The notes below the pieces were generated by a model, which saw only the letters and a program-made list of their open reading frames with translations, was not told where the DNA came from and did no database searches. The position numbers and the translations under genes are program-made. A DNA stretch of 64,000 nt from Pseudomonas pisciculturae (GTDB lineage Bacteria; Pseudomonadota; Gammaproteobacteria; Pseudomonadales; Pseudomonadaceae): assembly GCF_015461805.1 (NCBI RefSeq), contig NZ_JACVZE010000005.1, positions 519,209 to 583,208 of the forward strand, read 5' to 3'. Below, in pieces: positions 1 through 8,861 of this stretch; position 1 is the first letter of the stretch, and each line of letters opens with the position of its first letter.

Positions 1-1
1 A

Positions 2-376
2 GAGGCGCGTCAAGCGCTAGCCGCTGCACGCCGTTTCAGCGAGCGCGCCGGGCTGTGCGTGTATGACGAATTGGGCGTGCTCAAGTTGCTCAGCGGCGTG
101 CGCGATCGCGCCCTGCTCGACCAGTTCCTCAGTGAGCGCCTCGGGCCGCTGCTGCGCCATGACTTGCACCACGGCCCAAGCCTGATGCCTACCCTGGAAG
201 CCTGGTTTCACGAGAATGGTAACCTTGTGGCCGCCGCCCAGCGGCTGGCTGTGCACCGCAATACCCTGACACACCGAGTCCAGCGAATCGAAGCCTTGTG
301 CGGGCTGAGGCTGGATAATTCTTATGACCGCCTGGACATCGGCATCGCCCTGATGATCTGGCGGCTGTCTGCCTGA
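2..376 (+). CDS. PucR-family transcriptional regulator, C-terminal part
   Basis: Only the C-terminal ~124 residues are in the window; the frame is open to the left edge, so the start lies outside. The tail has the pattern of the PucR/CdaR-type C-terminal helix-turn-helix: a region rich in LxxWFxxxGN, then AAQRLAVHRNTLTHRVQRIE, then a short GLRLD segment. Such regulators usually control purine, pyrimidine or related nitrogen catabolism. It ends 27 bp before the start of a cytosine-deaminase-like gene on the same strand, so control of that gene is a reasonable inference but not shown. Any internal start in this piece would be artificial. Confidence 0.85.
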   Translation, partial: EARQALAAARRFSERAGLCVYDELGVLKLLSGVRDRALLDQFLSERLGPLLRHDLHHGPSLMPTLEAWFHENGNLVAAAQRLAVHRNTLTHRVQRIEALCGLRLDNSYDRLDIGIALMIWRLSA

Positions 377-403
377 TTGTTTTTAGCCAAGAGGAACTTG
401 CCC

Positions 404-1639
404 ATGCACATCATCAACGCCCGCCTGCGCAACCGTGAAGGCCTGCATGATCTGCACCTGGAACACGGCCGGATCGCCAGCATCACCGCACAGAAAACAG
501 CACCTGTACTGACCGCCGACGACTTGGACGCAGCCGGTAACCTGGTGATCCCACCCTTCGTCGAACCCCATATCCATCTCGACGCCACCCTCACGGCCGG
601 AGAGCCACGCTGGAACATGAGCGGCACCCTGTTCGAAGGCATCGAGTGCTGGGGCGAACGCAAGGCCACCATCACCCAGGCCGACACCAAGACCCGCGCC
701 AAAAAAACCATCCAGGCCCTCGCCGCCCATGGCATCCAACATGTGCGCACCCATGTCGACGTCACCGACCCGGACCTCACCGCGCTCAAGGCCATGCTGG
801 AAGTACGCCAGGAAAGCGCGCACCTGATCGACCTGCAAATCGTTGCATTCCCCCAGGAAGGCATCGAGTCCTACCGCAACGGCCGCGAACTGATGGAAGA
901 AGCCATCCGCCTCGGCGCCGATGTGATTGGCGGCATTCCACACTTCGAATACACCCGAGACCAAGGCGTCAGCTCGGTGAAGTTCCTGATGGACCTCGCC
1001 GAACGCACCGGTTGCCTGGTGGACGTACACTGTGACGAAACCGACGATCCGCATTCACGCTTCCTCGAAGTGCTGGCCGAAGAAGCCCGCAGCCGCGACA
1101 TGGGCGCCCGCGTCACTGCCAGCCACACCACGGCCATGGGCTCCTACGACAATGCTTACTGCGCCAAGCTGTTTCGTCTGCTGGGGCATTCCGGGATCAG
1201 CTTTGTCTCCTGCCCCACCGAGAGCATCCACCTGCAAGGCCGCTTCGATAACTTCCCGAAACGCCGTGGTGTAACCCGCGTCAACGAACTGCTGGAGGCC
1301 GGCATGAACGTGTGCTTTGGCCAGGACTCCATCGTCGATCCCTGGTACCCCTTGGGCAACGGCAACATCCTGCGGGTACTGGAAGCCGGCCTGCACATCT
1401 GCCACATGCTCGGTTACCGCAACCTGCAAAGCGCCCTCGACCTGGTCACCGACAACAGTGCCAAGGCCATGGCCTTGGGCGATCGTTACGGCCTGGAACC
1501 TGGGCGCCCGGCCAACCTGTTGATCCTCTCGGCAGACAGCGACTACGAGGTTATTCGCAGCCAGGGTCTGCCGCTTTACTCGATCCGCAACGGCAAGGTG
1601 CTGATGAAGCGTCAACCGGCGCAGGTAGAGTTCGTCTAA
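404..1639 (+). CDS. codA: Cytosine deaminase-like amidohydrolase (CodA family)
   Basis: 411-residue amidohydrolase close in length and sequence to E. coli CodA, which deaminates cytosine to uracil. Visible landmarks are the metal-binding HxH (H56, H58), the HCDE block (H209, E212), the ASHTTAM block, IHLQGRFDNFPKRRG and the metal-ligand aspartate D308 in GQDS. The ATG at 404 is chosen because AGAGGA lies just upstream; an in-frame TTG at 377 has no such site. The residue after the metal aspartate is Ser, whereas E. coli CodA has Asp there (Asp314), a position known from engineering work to tune substrate choice. The enzyme may therefore prefer a related pyrimidine or other heterocycle. Its 3' end overlaps the convergent lipase gene by 4 bp. 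Confidence 0.85.
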   Translation: MHIINARLRNREGLHDLHLEHGRIASITAQKTAPVLTADDLDAAGNLVIPPFVEPHIHLDATLTAGEPRWNMSGTLFEGIECWGERKATITQADTKTRAKKTIQALAAHGIQHVRTHVDVTDPDLTALKAMLEVRQESAHLIDLQIVAFPQEGIESYRNGRELMEEAIRLGADVIGGIPHFEYTRDQGVSSVKFLMDLAERTGCLVDVHCDETDDPHSRFLEVLAEEARSRDMGARVTASHTTAMGSYDNAYCAKLFRLLGHSGISFVSCPTESIHLQGRFDNFPKRRGVTRVNELLEAGMNVCFGQDSIVDPWYPLGNGNILRVLEAGLHICHMLGYRNLQSALDLVTDNSAKAMALGDRYGLEPGRPANLLILSADSDYEVIRSQGLPLYSIRNGKVLMKRQPAQVEFV

Positions 1640-3786
1640 ACGATCGAGTCGATATCCAAGGAATGCGCCCTCCCCCGTTCGCTATAAATGGAGGGAGGGA
1701 CGCTGGCAAACTGGGACAACTCGCGGTTTTCACGGTGGCTGAACCAACGTTTCAGGCTCAGTTGCAGTTGGCTGGAATGGGCATGCGTGCCATACACATC
1801 GCGAGCTTCAAGGCGGCGCCAACGCAAGGTTTCGAGGCGCCCGCGGCTGGTCTGCAAGCGGTCGATTTCAGCGTTCAGCGGCTCATGGTGTTCATAGCCA
1901 CGGTCATCGCTCGGCGAGCGGCGAGCAAGTTCCTGGCGCTTTTCTCGCAGTTGCTGACGCATGCTCGCCAATGCATGATCAAGCAGCTCAAACTCCCTCG
2001 GGGTCACCAACGGGCCATTGCTGTCCAAGGTCTGCTGCCAACGGCGCAGGGTTGCCCAGGCCGCCGGGATGTAGCTGGCGGTCATGAAGTGCTGGCTGGC
2101 CTGGAATAGCTGACTCAGCAGGTTGTCACGGTCTGGCATGTCGCCATGCAGTTGCAGCGCGCGATTGCAGCCTGCCTCTTCGATGGACTCACAACCTGGC
2201 TTCCATAGCACCGAAGACTGTGTGCCGTCCGGGAGCATAAGCGGCATGAAGTGTTGTTGTTCCCCATGGTGTTGATAAGGGTTGCCACCGAAGCGCACCA
2301 GCCCTGCGGCGAATAACAGCCCACCAGGCGCAGGGGCGCTGAACAGCGTGACGGCGCCGGGAACCCAGAGTTTGGCGGTGGTGTTCATCCACGGGGCCGG
2401 GACACTGGGGACGGGGTCGTTGTGGTTGACGATGCGGTGGTGCACCAGGTTTGCGGCGCCGGCGGTGAATTCGGAGTCGGCGGCTCGGGGGGCGCCGTAG
2501 GTGTAGAGGAGGATGTTGTAAGTGGTGTCTGAAGTTCGCCGCAGGCCTTCGGCCAGAAGCAAAGCGATTGCTCCTCCCAGGCTATGGCCGCAGATGAGTA
2601 TCCGCTGGCCTGCAAAAAACTGGTCGAGGTACTGCTGCACGAAACCTCGCATCGCGCTGTAGGCCTGATAAAAACCTTCATGCGCCTTGCCGACACCTTC
2701 GGCGAAAGGCACCTGATGGGCGTTTGCATCCCGCAGCCCGTCGGCGGCGCTAGCGGTACCCCGCACAGCAATCAGGATGATCTCCTCATGATGAGTGACA
2801 AAAGCCTGGGTGTCGGTACCAAACTCAACATCATCGAAAAAGTGCAAGCTTGCTGGGTGCTCCTGGTTCTTCTCCAACTCTGGCTTGTTCTGCGAATACA
2901 ACTCAGGATCGAAAGGCAAAATCTCGAAACGCTGGGAATACGGGACTTCCTCGTAGATAGGATAGAAACGCTGTTGCTGCTCCACATCTACCCGCCAGGC
3001 TTCCTGATAACCCGAAAGCTTCTCAGCGAATAAATGACCCACGCTTGGATCGAAGGGAAAGCGAACCTCATCTGTTGGTCTTTTGGGTGGCTCTTGCCCG
3101 AAGTCGCAGTAACTTAAGGTAGATATCAATGCCAATTGGTAGAGGTTTAATGCGCAGAAGCTATCTTCGGTGGAAAGCATTGGCCGAAAGGCTCGCAGTG
3201 GCCGAACCTCAAGAACGGTGTGCTGGTTGGGAAAAAGCACCACCCCGGACAAAGTTGGCTGGGGCGGGCTGAACCCCAGGTCGGCCATCATTTTTAGGGC
3301 GTGTCGCTGGGGGGGATGTGTACGTTGCGCAACCGGAGGTAAATGGGCAGTAAGGCGGACCAGATCGCGGACCTCAACCTGATAGAAGCGATTGGCTTTT
3401 TGCTTGGCCGGATTATTGTCAGCGCGCTGGCCATCAGCTTCAGCAAACCGACTCTGTTCAGCACGAACCTGGAGCTCGGTAATGGGAAGTGGGTATGTTT
3501 GGCGCTCAACAAGGCGGCTATAAGGTTTCTCGATTCCTGAATATATGTCATCAAAAACAAGAACTACCGGGCCGCAGTAAATAGCTTGAAGCTTGGCAAA
3601 TCCGTCTTTATCCAGTCGACCTTTATGCTGCTGCCCTGCACTGTCGTGAACGGTATACGGCAATCCACCGTATACAGCGCCGATACCAAGCTCATCGACC
3701 AGACCAAAACTCACCCAATCGCCTCGCAACGCGCACGCTGGCTTACTGTCACTGAAAAAAGATTGCTTCCGTGCATCCAACTTCAT
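1636..3786 (-). CDS. Class-3 lipase, probable T6SS phospholipase effector
   Basis: 716 residues. The N-terminal ~300 residues are not recognised. The middle has an alpha/beta-hydrolase lipase_3 domain with the nucleophile elbow GHSLGG (Ser402), a likely acid in NHNDPVPSVP and a His-rich segment downstream (YQHHGEQQH). The last ~150 residues are charged and probably helical (MRQQLREKRQELARR). It is the last gene of the vgrG-DUF4123-lipoprotein-lipase set, the arrangement of T6SS Tle phospholipase cargo modules, so it is probably delivered to the periplasm of rival bacteria to attack membrane phospholipids. The ATG at 3786 is preferred over a GTG at 3804 because AAGGAG sits 7 nt upstream. The T6SS role is inferred from context. 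Confidence 0.85.
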   Translation of the reverse strand: MKLDARKQSFFSDSKPACALRGDWVSFGLVDELGIGAVYGGLPYTVHDSAGQQHKGRLDKDGFAKLQAIYCGPVVLVFDDIYSGIEKPYSRLVERQTYPLPITELQVRAEQSRFAEADGQRADNNPAKQKANRFYQVEVRDLVRLTAHLPPVAQRTHPPQRHALKMMADLGFSPPQPTLSGVVLFPNQHTVLEVRPLRAFRPMLSTEDSFCALNLYQLALISTLSYCDFGQEPPKRPTDEVRFPFDPSVGHLFAEKLSGYQEAWRVDVEQQQRFYPIYEEVPYSQRFEILPFDPELYSQNKPELEKNQEHPASLHFFDDVEFGTDTQAFVTHHEEIILIAVRGTASAADGLRDANAHQVPFAEGVGKAHEGFYQAYSAMRGFVQQYLDQFFAGQRILICGHSLGGAIALLLAEGLRRTSDTTYNILLYTYGAPRAADSEFTAGAANLVHHRIVNHNDPVPSVPAPWMNTTAKLWVPGAVTLFSAPAPGGLLFAAGLVRFGGNPYQHHGEQQHFMPLMLPDGTQSSVLWKPGCESIEEAGCNRALQLHGDMPDRDNLLSQLFQASQHFMTASYIPAAWATLRRWQQTLDSNGPLVTPREFELLDHALASMRQQLREKRQELARRSPSDDRGYEHHEPLNAEIDRLQTSRGRLETLRWRRLEARDVYGTHAHSSQLQLSLKRWFSHRENRELSQFASVPPSIYSERGRAHSLDIDSIV

Positions 3787-3800
3787 GAAATTGCTCCTTG

Positions 3801-4571
3801 TCACTCACACGATGGATAGACATCACAGATACGGCCATCCGGCATTTTTATGGGCTTAAAATCGGTGCTATTGCCGCGGCAAAAAGCATCTATGTCTTCA
3901 AAACTATCGCCTTTACAACGCTTCCACCCACCCGGCACAGTCACCCAGTTATCGTTAAAATAGGGCTGTTCTTCATCAGTCAGCGCCAGCACCATCCGGA
4001 GTTTTTTCCCCGCCAGTTGATCTCTCTGCGCCACTCCTCCCGCAAGCCTCTGCTGCCCCGCTGCGTCCAACGAGCGACACCGCAAAATCTTCCTGATTGC
4101 ATGCAGCGGACCTACCGTCCGGAACATCCAATGACACCGCCCAACCAACTTTTGAACACCCGACTCAGGCATACCGTTACCGTGACCCCAACGATCTCGA
4201 ATACCAATAACCGCACGGTCTCCACCCATATCCCATTGGCGCTCCCCCCATTTCGCACGCACATCAAAATCCACACTGCTCAAAACCGTAGGGCAGCCTT
4301 CAATGACTTTCGACAGTGGCAAGTCAAAGCTCACCCGTTCAGCCTCCGGCTTGTATTGGGTGATTAAAATCTTGCGCTCCGGCCTCTTGCCCCGACGCGT
4401 CGGTAACGTGCAGGTTTCCCCGGTCGCCGGGCTGTAATTGGCGCCGGCTATAAACCGAAACTGCGCCGGCAGATCCACCTCCAACGTAACGTTATCAACC
4501 GGCCTCCCCGCACACCCCGCAAGCCCCACCATCAGCAGCACTATCAACCCGCCGACCCTTTGCCTACTCAT
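3801..4571 (-). CDS. Lipoprotein, probable immunity protein to the adjacent lipase effector
   Basis: 256 residues with an N-terminal lipoprotein signal: a basic start, a hydrophobic stretch and lipobox LAGC with the lipidated Cys at residue 20. There are several further cysteines but no enzymatic motif I recognise. It lies between the DUF4123 adaptor gene (8-bp overlap) and the lipase effector gene. T6SS lipase effectors act in the periplasm and are usually neutralised by a co-transcribed periplasmic or lipoprotein immunity protein, which fits a membrane-anchored product here. Binding to the neighbouring lipase is inferred. A start at 4571 is supported by a GAGG element about 7 nt upstream. 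Confidence 0.75.
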   Translation of the reverse strand: MSRQRVGGLIVLLMVGLAGCAGRPVDNVTLEVDLPAQFRFIAGANYSPATGETCTLPTRRGKRPERKILITQYKPEAERVSFDLPLSKVIEGCPTVLSSVDFDVRAKWGERQWDMGGDRAVIGIRDRWGHGNGMPESGVQKLVGRCHWMFRTVGPLHAIRKILRCRSLDAAGQQRLAGGVAQRDQLAGKKLRMVLALTDEEQPYFNDNWVTVPGGWKRCKGDSFEDIDAFCRGNSTDFKPIKMPDGRICDVYPSCE

Positions 4572-5400
4572 CTTTCACCCTCGTCATTTCCCACTGTGCT
4601 ACCACCCGCTCAAAGTGCTCCCTCGGAGCCTCCCCAGCCATCGGCGGCCATCGGATAACGCTGTTACGGGTAGCCTCTGCCAACCTGCGCACCACCAAAA
4701 ACGCCAATTGCTCAGGGCTGCGCCACTGCCAGGCGCGGGCCTGTTCCAATACGTGGGCGAGCCAGGTCCTGGGGTTCTGGAACTCCACCAATGCCGCCAG
4801 GTCTTCGCTGTGTTCGGCCAGCAGATAGCGCAGGATATTGGCGTGCAGGATGGCGCCGGCGTTGGGGTTTGGCGTGTCTAGCCAAGGGGCCGGGTCGGGC
4901 ACTGTGTACTCGCCGGGAGCGGGGTTTTCGTCGCAGCGCCAATGCTCATCGTGCCAATAACACACGCCAATTAATGGGCCGAGAAATGCTGGCCAATGGT
5001 CCGGGTTCAGATACGCCAGCGCTCGCGCCAAGGTGCGATTGTCGTGAAAACGGTACATCACCTGCTCGCCTTGCCCCCCCACCAACAGCCGGTCGCGCCA
5101 ATGTCGAGTGACAGGCTCCAGGTCGTCGCTTGGCAAGCTGCCCAGCCACCCCCAGTTCGTCTCGGGCGCTTGCAGCAGGTTGAGCAACACGGGCTCACTT
5201 AATGACTCCAGCAGCAGGATGACCGGACCTGCCATCGCCAACTGCGCAACCCGAGTCTCGGCGTAGAGACTGCGATAGTGCTCCAGGCTTCGAGCCGCCA
5301 ACATCGACTCACGTGCTTGGTTGTCGCCCTCAAGGATCAAGCACAGCCGGTGCCCAGCCTGTTGCTGTCGGGCCATCCATTGGCCTGGCATGTTCGGCAT
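4564..5400 (-). CDS. DUF4123-domain T6SS adaptor/chaperone (Tap-like)
   Basis: 278 residues with the features of DUF4123 proteins: an N-terminal hydrophobic/acidic half (GPVILLLESL, then W-G-W-LGSLPSDDLEPVTRHWRDRLLV) followed by FHDNRTLARALAYLNPDHWPAF, a region typical of this family. These proteins load a specific effector onto the tip of their cognate VgrG. The ATG at 5400 overlaps the vgrG stop (TGATG) and has GGAGGG 7 nt upstream, so it is preferred over the upstream in-frame codon at 5442. It lies between vgrG and the lipoprotein/lipase pair and is the likely link between VgrG and the lipase. Confidence 0.88.
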   Translation of the reverse strand: MPNMPGQWMARQQQAGHRLCLILEGDNQARESMLAARSLEHYRSLYAETRVAQLAMAGPVILLLESLSEPVLLNLLQAPETNWGWLGSLPSDDLEPVTRHWRDRLLVGGQGEQVMYRFHDNRTLARALAYLNPDHWPAFLGPLIGVCYWHDEHWRCDENPAPGEYTVPDPAPWLDTPNPNAGAILHANILRYLLAEHSEDLAALVEFQNPRTWLAHVLEQARAWQWRSPEQLAFLVVRRLAEATRNSVIRWPPMAGEAPREHFERVVAQWEMTRVKDE

Positions 5401-7418
5401 CACGCAGCCCTCCCCGGAAGATCGCATTGACCTTCGCGGCAACGTTCACACACCGGGCAGAAGTCTGCCCCCAGTTGACCCGCCAAGTGCATGATGGCGC
5501 CTTGTATCGCAGCGACCTTCGGCACATCCGCCACCATCAGGGAGCCCGCCAAGCGGATCGCAGCGGGTGAGCCGCCCAGGGTAATGGGCCGACTGCTGAA
5601 AATACCGCCGGCCTGGATCACCAGGTGCTCACCGCCCGCCTTGAGGCTCAGTTGCGCCCCCGCCTCGATCACCAGGCTCGCACCACAGCTGAGGTGCAGC
5701 TGTTGCCCGGCCTCGACGATCAGGGTCTTGCCAACATGCGTGCGGCTATCGCCTTGCACATCGAGATGATCGCTCGACTTGAGCACGATTTTACGATCGC
5801 CAGTGACCTGGTGATGCTCCTCGTTTTCCAGGTGAACGGTGCTCAAACCGTGGATAACTTCCTGTCGCTGCCCCGCCACTTCCAACCGACTGTCATGGCC
5901 CACCTGTTGCTCCAGGTCGCGCTGTGCTCGCAGGTAGATGAGTTCCTCGCCTCGGCGGTCTTCAAGATGCAGTTCATTGGCGCCTTCGCCACCTGGCGAA
6001 CTGCGACTGCGCAACACACTGCGGGTCTTGTGCTGTGGCAACGGGTAGGTCGGCCTGTGCAGTGCGTTGGGCAGGCAGCCGTTGATCAACGGTTGGTCGG
6101 GGTCGCCTTCCAGGAAGGTCAACAGCACTTCCATGCCCACCCGAGGGGTCATGGTTACGCCATAGCCGTCACCGGCCCATCCGGATGCCACACGCACCCA
6201 ACAACTGCTCGTATCATCCGCCCGGTCCAGACGGTCCCAGTGAAAGCGCACTTTCACCCGACCATATTCGTCGCAGTGCACCTCCTCATCAGCAGGCCCC
6301 GTTACGGTTGCGGTCTGGCTGCCAAGCAGAGTCGGCTTCGGGTGCTTGAGAGGCGGCCGGTGCACCGCTTGCCAAGGCGTCGCGGTGAAGCGATTGCGGT
6401 AGCCCTGGAATGCGTCAGTCGAAGGCGCCGCCTCCTCCAGCACCTGCGGCTGATACCCTTCATGGCGCACTGAGGTAATCAGCCATAAATCGTTGCAGGA
6501 CGAATCGGGATGATCACGCAATTCAAGAAAATGCCCACTGCGCAAAACCGGCAGGTCGCTCTTGCCTAGCGCCCGAAAGCGATCACGTTGATGGCGCTCC
6601 AGCCCGCGATGTGCCAGGCGCATACCACGCGCACGGCCGGTAAAACCCGCGGGGTAGTGATAGTCCTCGAGGGTGGGTGCCTTCGTTGCACCGGCGGTGT
6701 CTTGCAGGCGCAATGAAGGGCGTTTGAAATCGCGGTCGCGGCGTACCGTTTTCTGGGCTCGGGTAGCCAGGCGCACATCAAATCGCTGGATAACCTGCGT
6801 CTCGGCTTGCGGCCCGCCGACAGGGCAATAGCGTTGCGCCGGCAAACGGCCGAATACCGTCTGATCATCGCCAAACACCAACATATGATTGTCTGGGCTG
6901 TGGCGAAAATGAAAGTGAATGCCCTCCTCTTCGCACAGCCGCTGGATAAAATGCAGGTCGCTCTCCGCGTACTGCACACAGAAGATACGCGGCGGGTACA
7001 CCACGGGGCCGAGTTCAAACACATAGGCATCGGCCAGGATGCCGTGCTGTTCAAGTACCTGCGAGATGATCTGCGGCACGCTGCGCTGCTGGAAGATCCG
7101 CTGATCGCGCCGGTAGGCGAGAGAAGCCAGGCGTGGCGCAAGGGTCAGATGGTAGCGAGTCAACCGTCGGCCCGGATCATCGCGCCCGACGGAATGGACC
7201 TGACCATGCAAACCTTCGTTCGCTTCACCAAAGTCCAGATAAGCGGGCTGATGAAGCAGTGCCTCCAGATCAAGGGATGGGTTTTCACTGACCCACTGAA
7301 CCTGGATAAAAAAGGGTTGATCAAGGGCTTCGCTGCCGTTGAATGCCAACACTTGAAAATCGTTATTTAGAGTAGGGAGAACCAATTTAAAACGTGACGA
7401 TACAAACGCGCTATCCAT
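5400..7418 (-). CDS. vgrG: VgrG T6SS spike protein
   Basis: 672 residues. The N-terminal two thirds form the gp27/gp5-like VgrG core, including the diagnostic EVHCDEYGRVKVRFHWDR segment, followed by WVRVASGWAGDGYG. The C-terminal part is the repetitive DUF2345-type beta-helix (residues ~480-640) with alternating V-T/S-G repeats, ending in a Cys-rich tail (CPVCERCREGQCD). There is no fused enzymatic domain, so cargo is carried through the DUF4123 adaptor encoded next. No other T6SS structural genes are in the window, so this is an orphan vgrG island. The tail cysteines could bind metal at the spike tip, which is inference. Confidence 0.93.
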   Translation of the reverse strand: MDSAFVSSRFKLVLPTLNNDFQVLAFNGSEALDQPFFIQVQWVSENPSLDLEALLHQPAYLDFGEANEGLHGQVHSVGRDDPGRRLTRYHLTLAPRLASLAYRRDQRIFQQRSVPQIISQVLEQHGILADAYVFELGPVVYPPRIFCVQYAESDLHFIQRLCEEEGIHFHFRHSPDNHMLVFGDDQTVFGRLPAQRYCPVGGPQAETQVIQRFDVRLATRAQKTVRRDRDFKRPSLRLQDTAGATKAPTLEDYHYPAGFTGRARGMRLAHRGLERHQRDRFRALGKSDLPVLRSGHFLELRDHPDSSCNDLWLITSVRHEGYQPQVLEEAAPSTDAFQGYRNRFTATPWQAVHRPPLKHPKPTLLGSQTATVTGPADEEVHCDEYGRVKVRFHWDRLDRADDTSSCWVRVASGWAGDGYGVTMTPRVGMEVLLTFLEGDPDQPLINGCLPNALHRPTYPLPQHKTRSVLRSRSSPGGEGANELHLEDRRGEELIYLRAQRDLEQQVGHDSRLEVAGQRQEVIHGLSTVHLENEEHHQVTGDRKIVLKSSDHLDVQGDSRTHVGKTLIVEAGQQLHLSCGASLVIEAGAQLSLKAGGEHLVIQAGGIFSSRPITLGGSPAAIRLAGSLMVADVPKVAAIQGAIMHLAGQLGADFCPVCERCREGQCDLPGRAA

Positions 7419-7719
7419 CCGCTATTACCCGCCATCAATTATCACGCCGAAAACTTTCTCCCTTTGCACGCCGAATACACTGCCGAGAAAAAGCGCCTGA
7501 ACGCCAACAAGCTTAGCGATTTCAGGCACAAATCGGCCGTCATAAAATAAAAAAGAAGTTTCGTACGAACTAGCTGGAAGTATCTTTTACAAAATATATA
7601 AACCAAGTCAAATTGCCACTTACCAGCGAATGAAATGCCCTACACAAACTTGCTATTTAAGTAACTAATAAAAAGAGAAACAGCTGACACTTGCTCAGGG
7701 CATCAGCGGTTCAATGGGG
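7419..7719. other. AT-rich intergenic region upstream of vgrG
   Basis: About 300 bp with no supportable gene, clearly richer in A/T than the flanking genes. It must contain the promoter of the minus-strand vgrG module and the 3' region of the minus-strand DapF-like gene. I could not identify a convincing -35/-10 pair, sigma54 site or strong terminator by eye. Confidence 0.5.
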
Positions 7720-8688
7720 TCAGGTTTGCGGCCGCGCAGTCCCGAACAGACTAACGCTCAGCAGCGTCCCGGCTTGAGCGCGCAGACGCACCGGCGCAGT
7801 GCCACCTGGCATGACCACCGCAACGTCGCCCGCCTCAACCCAGCCAGCTCGCCACGCCGCGCAGGCCACGGCACTGGCGCTGGTACCGGATGACGCCGTG
7901 GGGCCTTCGCCTCGTTCAAACACCCGCGCTATCACGCGCTTGGCAGACTCTCGCGCAGCCCATTGGAGATTGACTCCAGCGGCGCAGGGCTGGCCGTTGC
8001 CCACGGGAGGCGCGAAGGCAATCGCCTTCAAGGGCTCGAACAGCGCCGGTTGCTGCATTTGCGGGTTATCTGGCAACGCCGACGCCTGCTCGACCAAGGT
8101 CACGCAATGGGGGTTTCCCACACGCACAAATTGGCTGCGCCACCACAGCGGGTTGATCGCCGCCAGCTCGCTGACGTGGCTGAGCCCGGATTCAACCCCT
8201 TGAGCCCCCACCGCCGTAGGCCCGAACTCGGGCATACCCAATGCGAGCCAAAAGCCCTCGGCCTGCTCGTAAACCGCCGGCTCAACCTGCGTGACCACGG
8301 GTGACAAGGCGTCCAATTTGTCGTGATGCACACGCAGCTCACAGGTCGCGGTCATCAGGCCTTGGTCAGTGAGCCCCTGGGCAAAGATGGTCAAGCCGTT
8401 ACCACTGCGTTCGGCCAGGGTACCGTCGGTATTGACGATCAGCAGGTCAAAAGGCGGCTCGGCCTGGAACGGCCCCACCAGCAGACCATCGCAGCGGTGG
8501 GCCTTGGCATCGGGCGGGGGCGGCACTGAGCCCCAACCGCATTCGGCGGCGATGGCTGCCGGTGCCCACGACGCCCGATTACTTGCCGCCCGGGCTGCGC
8601 TCGACGGCACCTCGATGCCTTGGCCGCTCAGAGCCTCGGGGCTTACGACCCCATAGATATTGCCCCGCGCATCATAGAACCGGGTCAT
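7720..8688 (-). CDS. DapF-fold (diaminopimelate-epimerase-like) protein with Cys-to-Ser active site
   Basis: 322 residues with the two-lobed DapF/PrpF architecture: NTDGTLAERSGNG in the first lobe and GEGPTASSGTSAS in the second. In true diaminopimelate epimerase these two loops carry the catalytic cysteine pair. Here both are serine (Ser95 and Ser267), so two-base Cys/Cys epimerisation is unlikely. The family also contains isomerases such as PrpF that act without the Cys pair, so an isomerase or another racemase-like activity on an unknown substrate is possible. The ATG at 8688 has GGAAGG 7 nt upstream and is preferred over the in-frame codon at 8793. It is divergent from an MFS transporter gene. 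Confidence 0.7.
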   Translation of the reverse strand: MTRFYDARGNIYGVVSPEALSGQGIEVPSSAARAASNRASWAPAAIAAECGWGSVPPPPDAKAHRCDGLLVGPFQAEPPFDLLIVNTDGTLAERSGNGLTIFAQGLTDQGLMTATCELRVHHDKLDALSPVVTQVEPAVYEQAEGFWLALGMPEFGPTAVGAQGVESGLSHVSELAAINPLWWRSQFVRVGNPHCVTLVEQASALPDNPQMQQPALFEPLKAIAFAPPVGNGQPCAAGVNLQWAARESAKRVIARVFERGEGPTASSGTSASAVACAAWRAGWVEAGDVAVVMPGGTAPVRLRAQAGTLLSVSLFGTARPQT

Positions 8689-8861
8689 GTCACTACCTTC
8701 CAGAGAATTTTCATCCACCCAACTTATCCAGTTACCCACAGAGCTCGCCGGCAGCGTATTACAGATCAGCCCGTTGTGGGAGGCGGCTCGCACGCTGCGA
8801 CCTGATGTGCAAGGATGTCGCGCCGGACATCGTTCACTGAACGCAAGACCAAGGATTTTTC

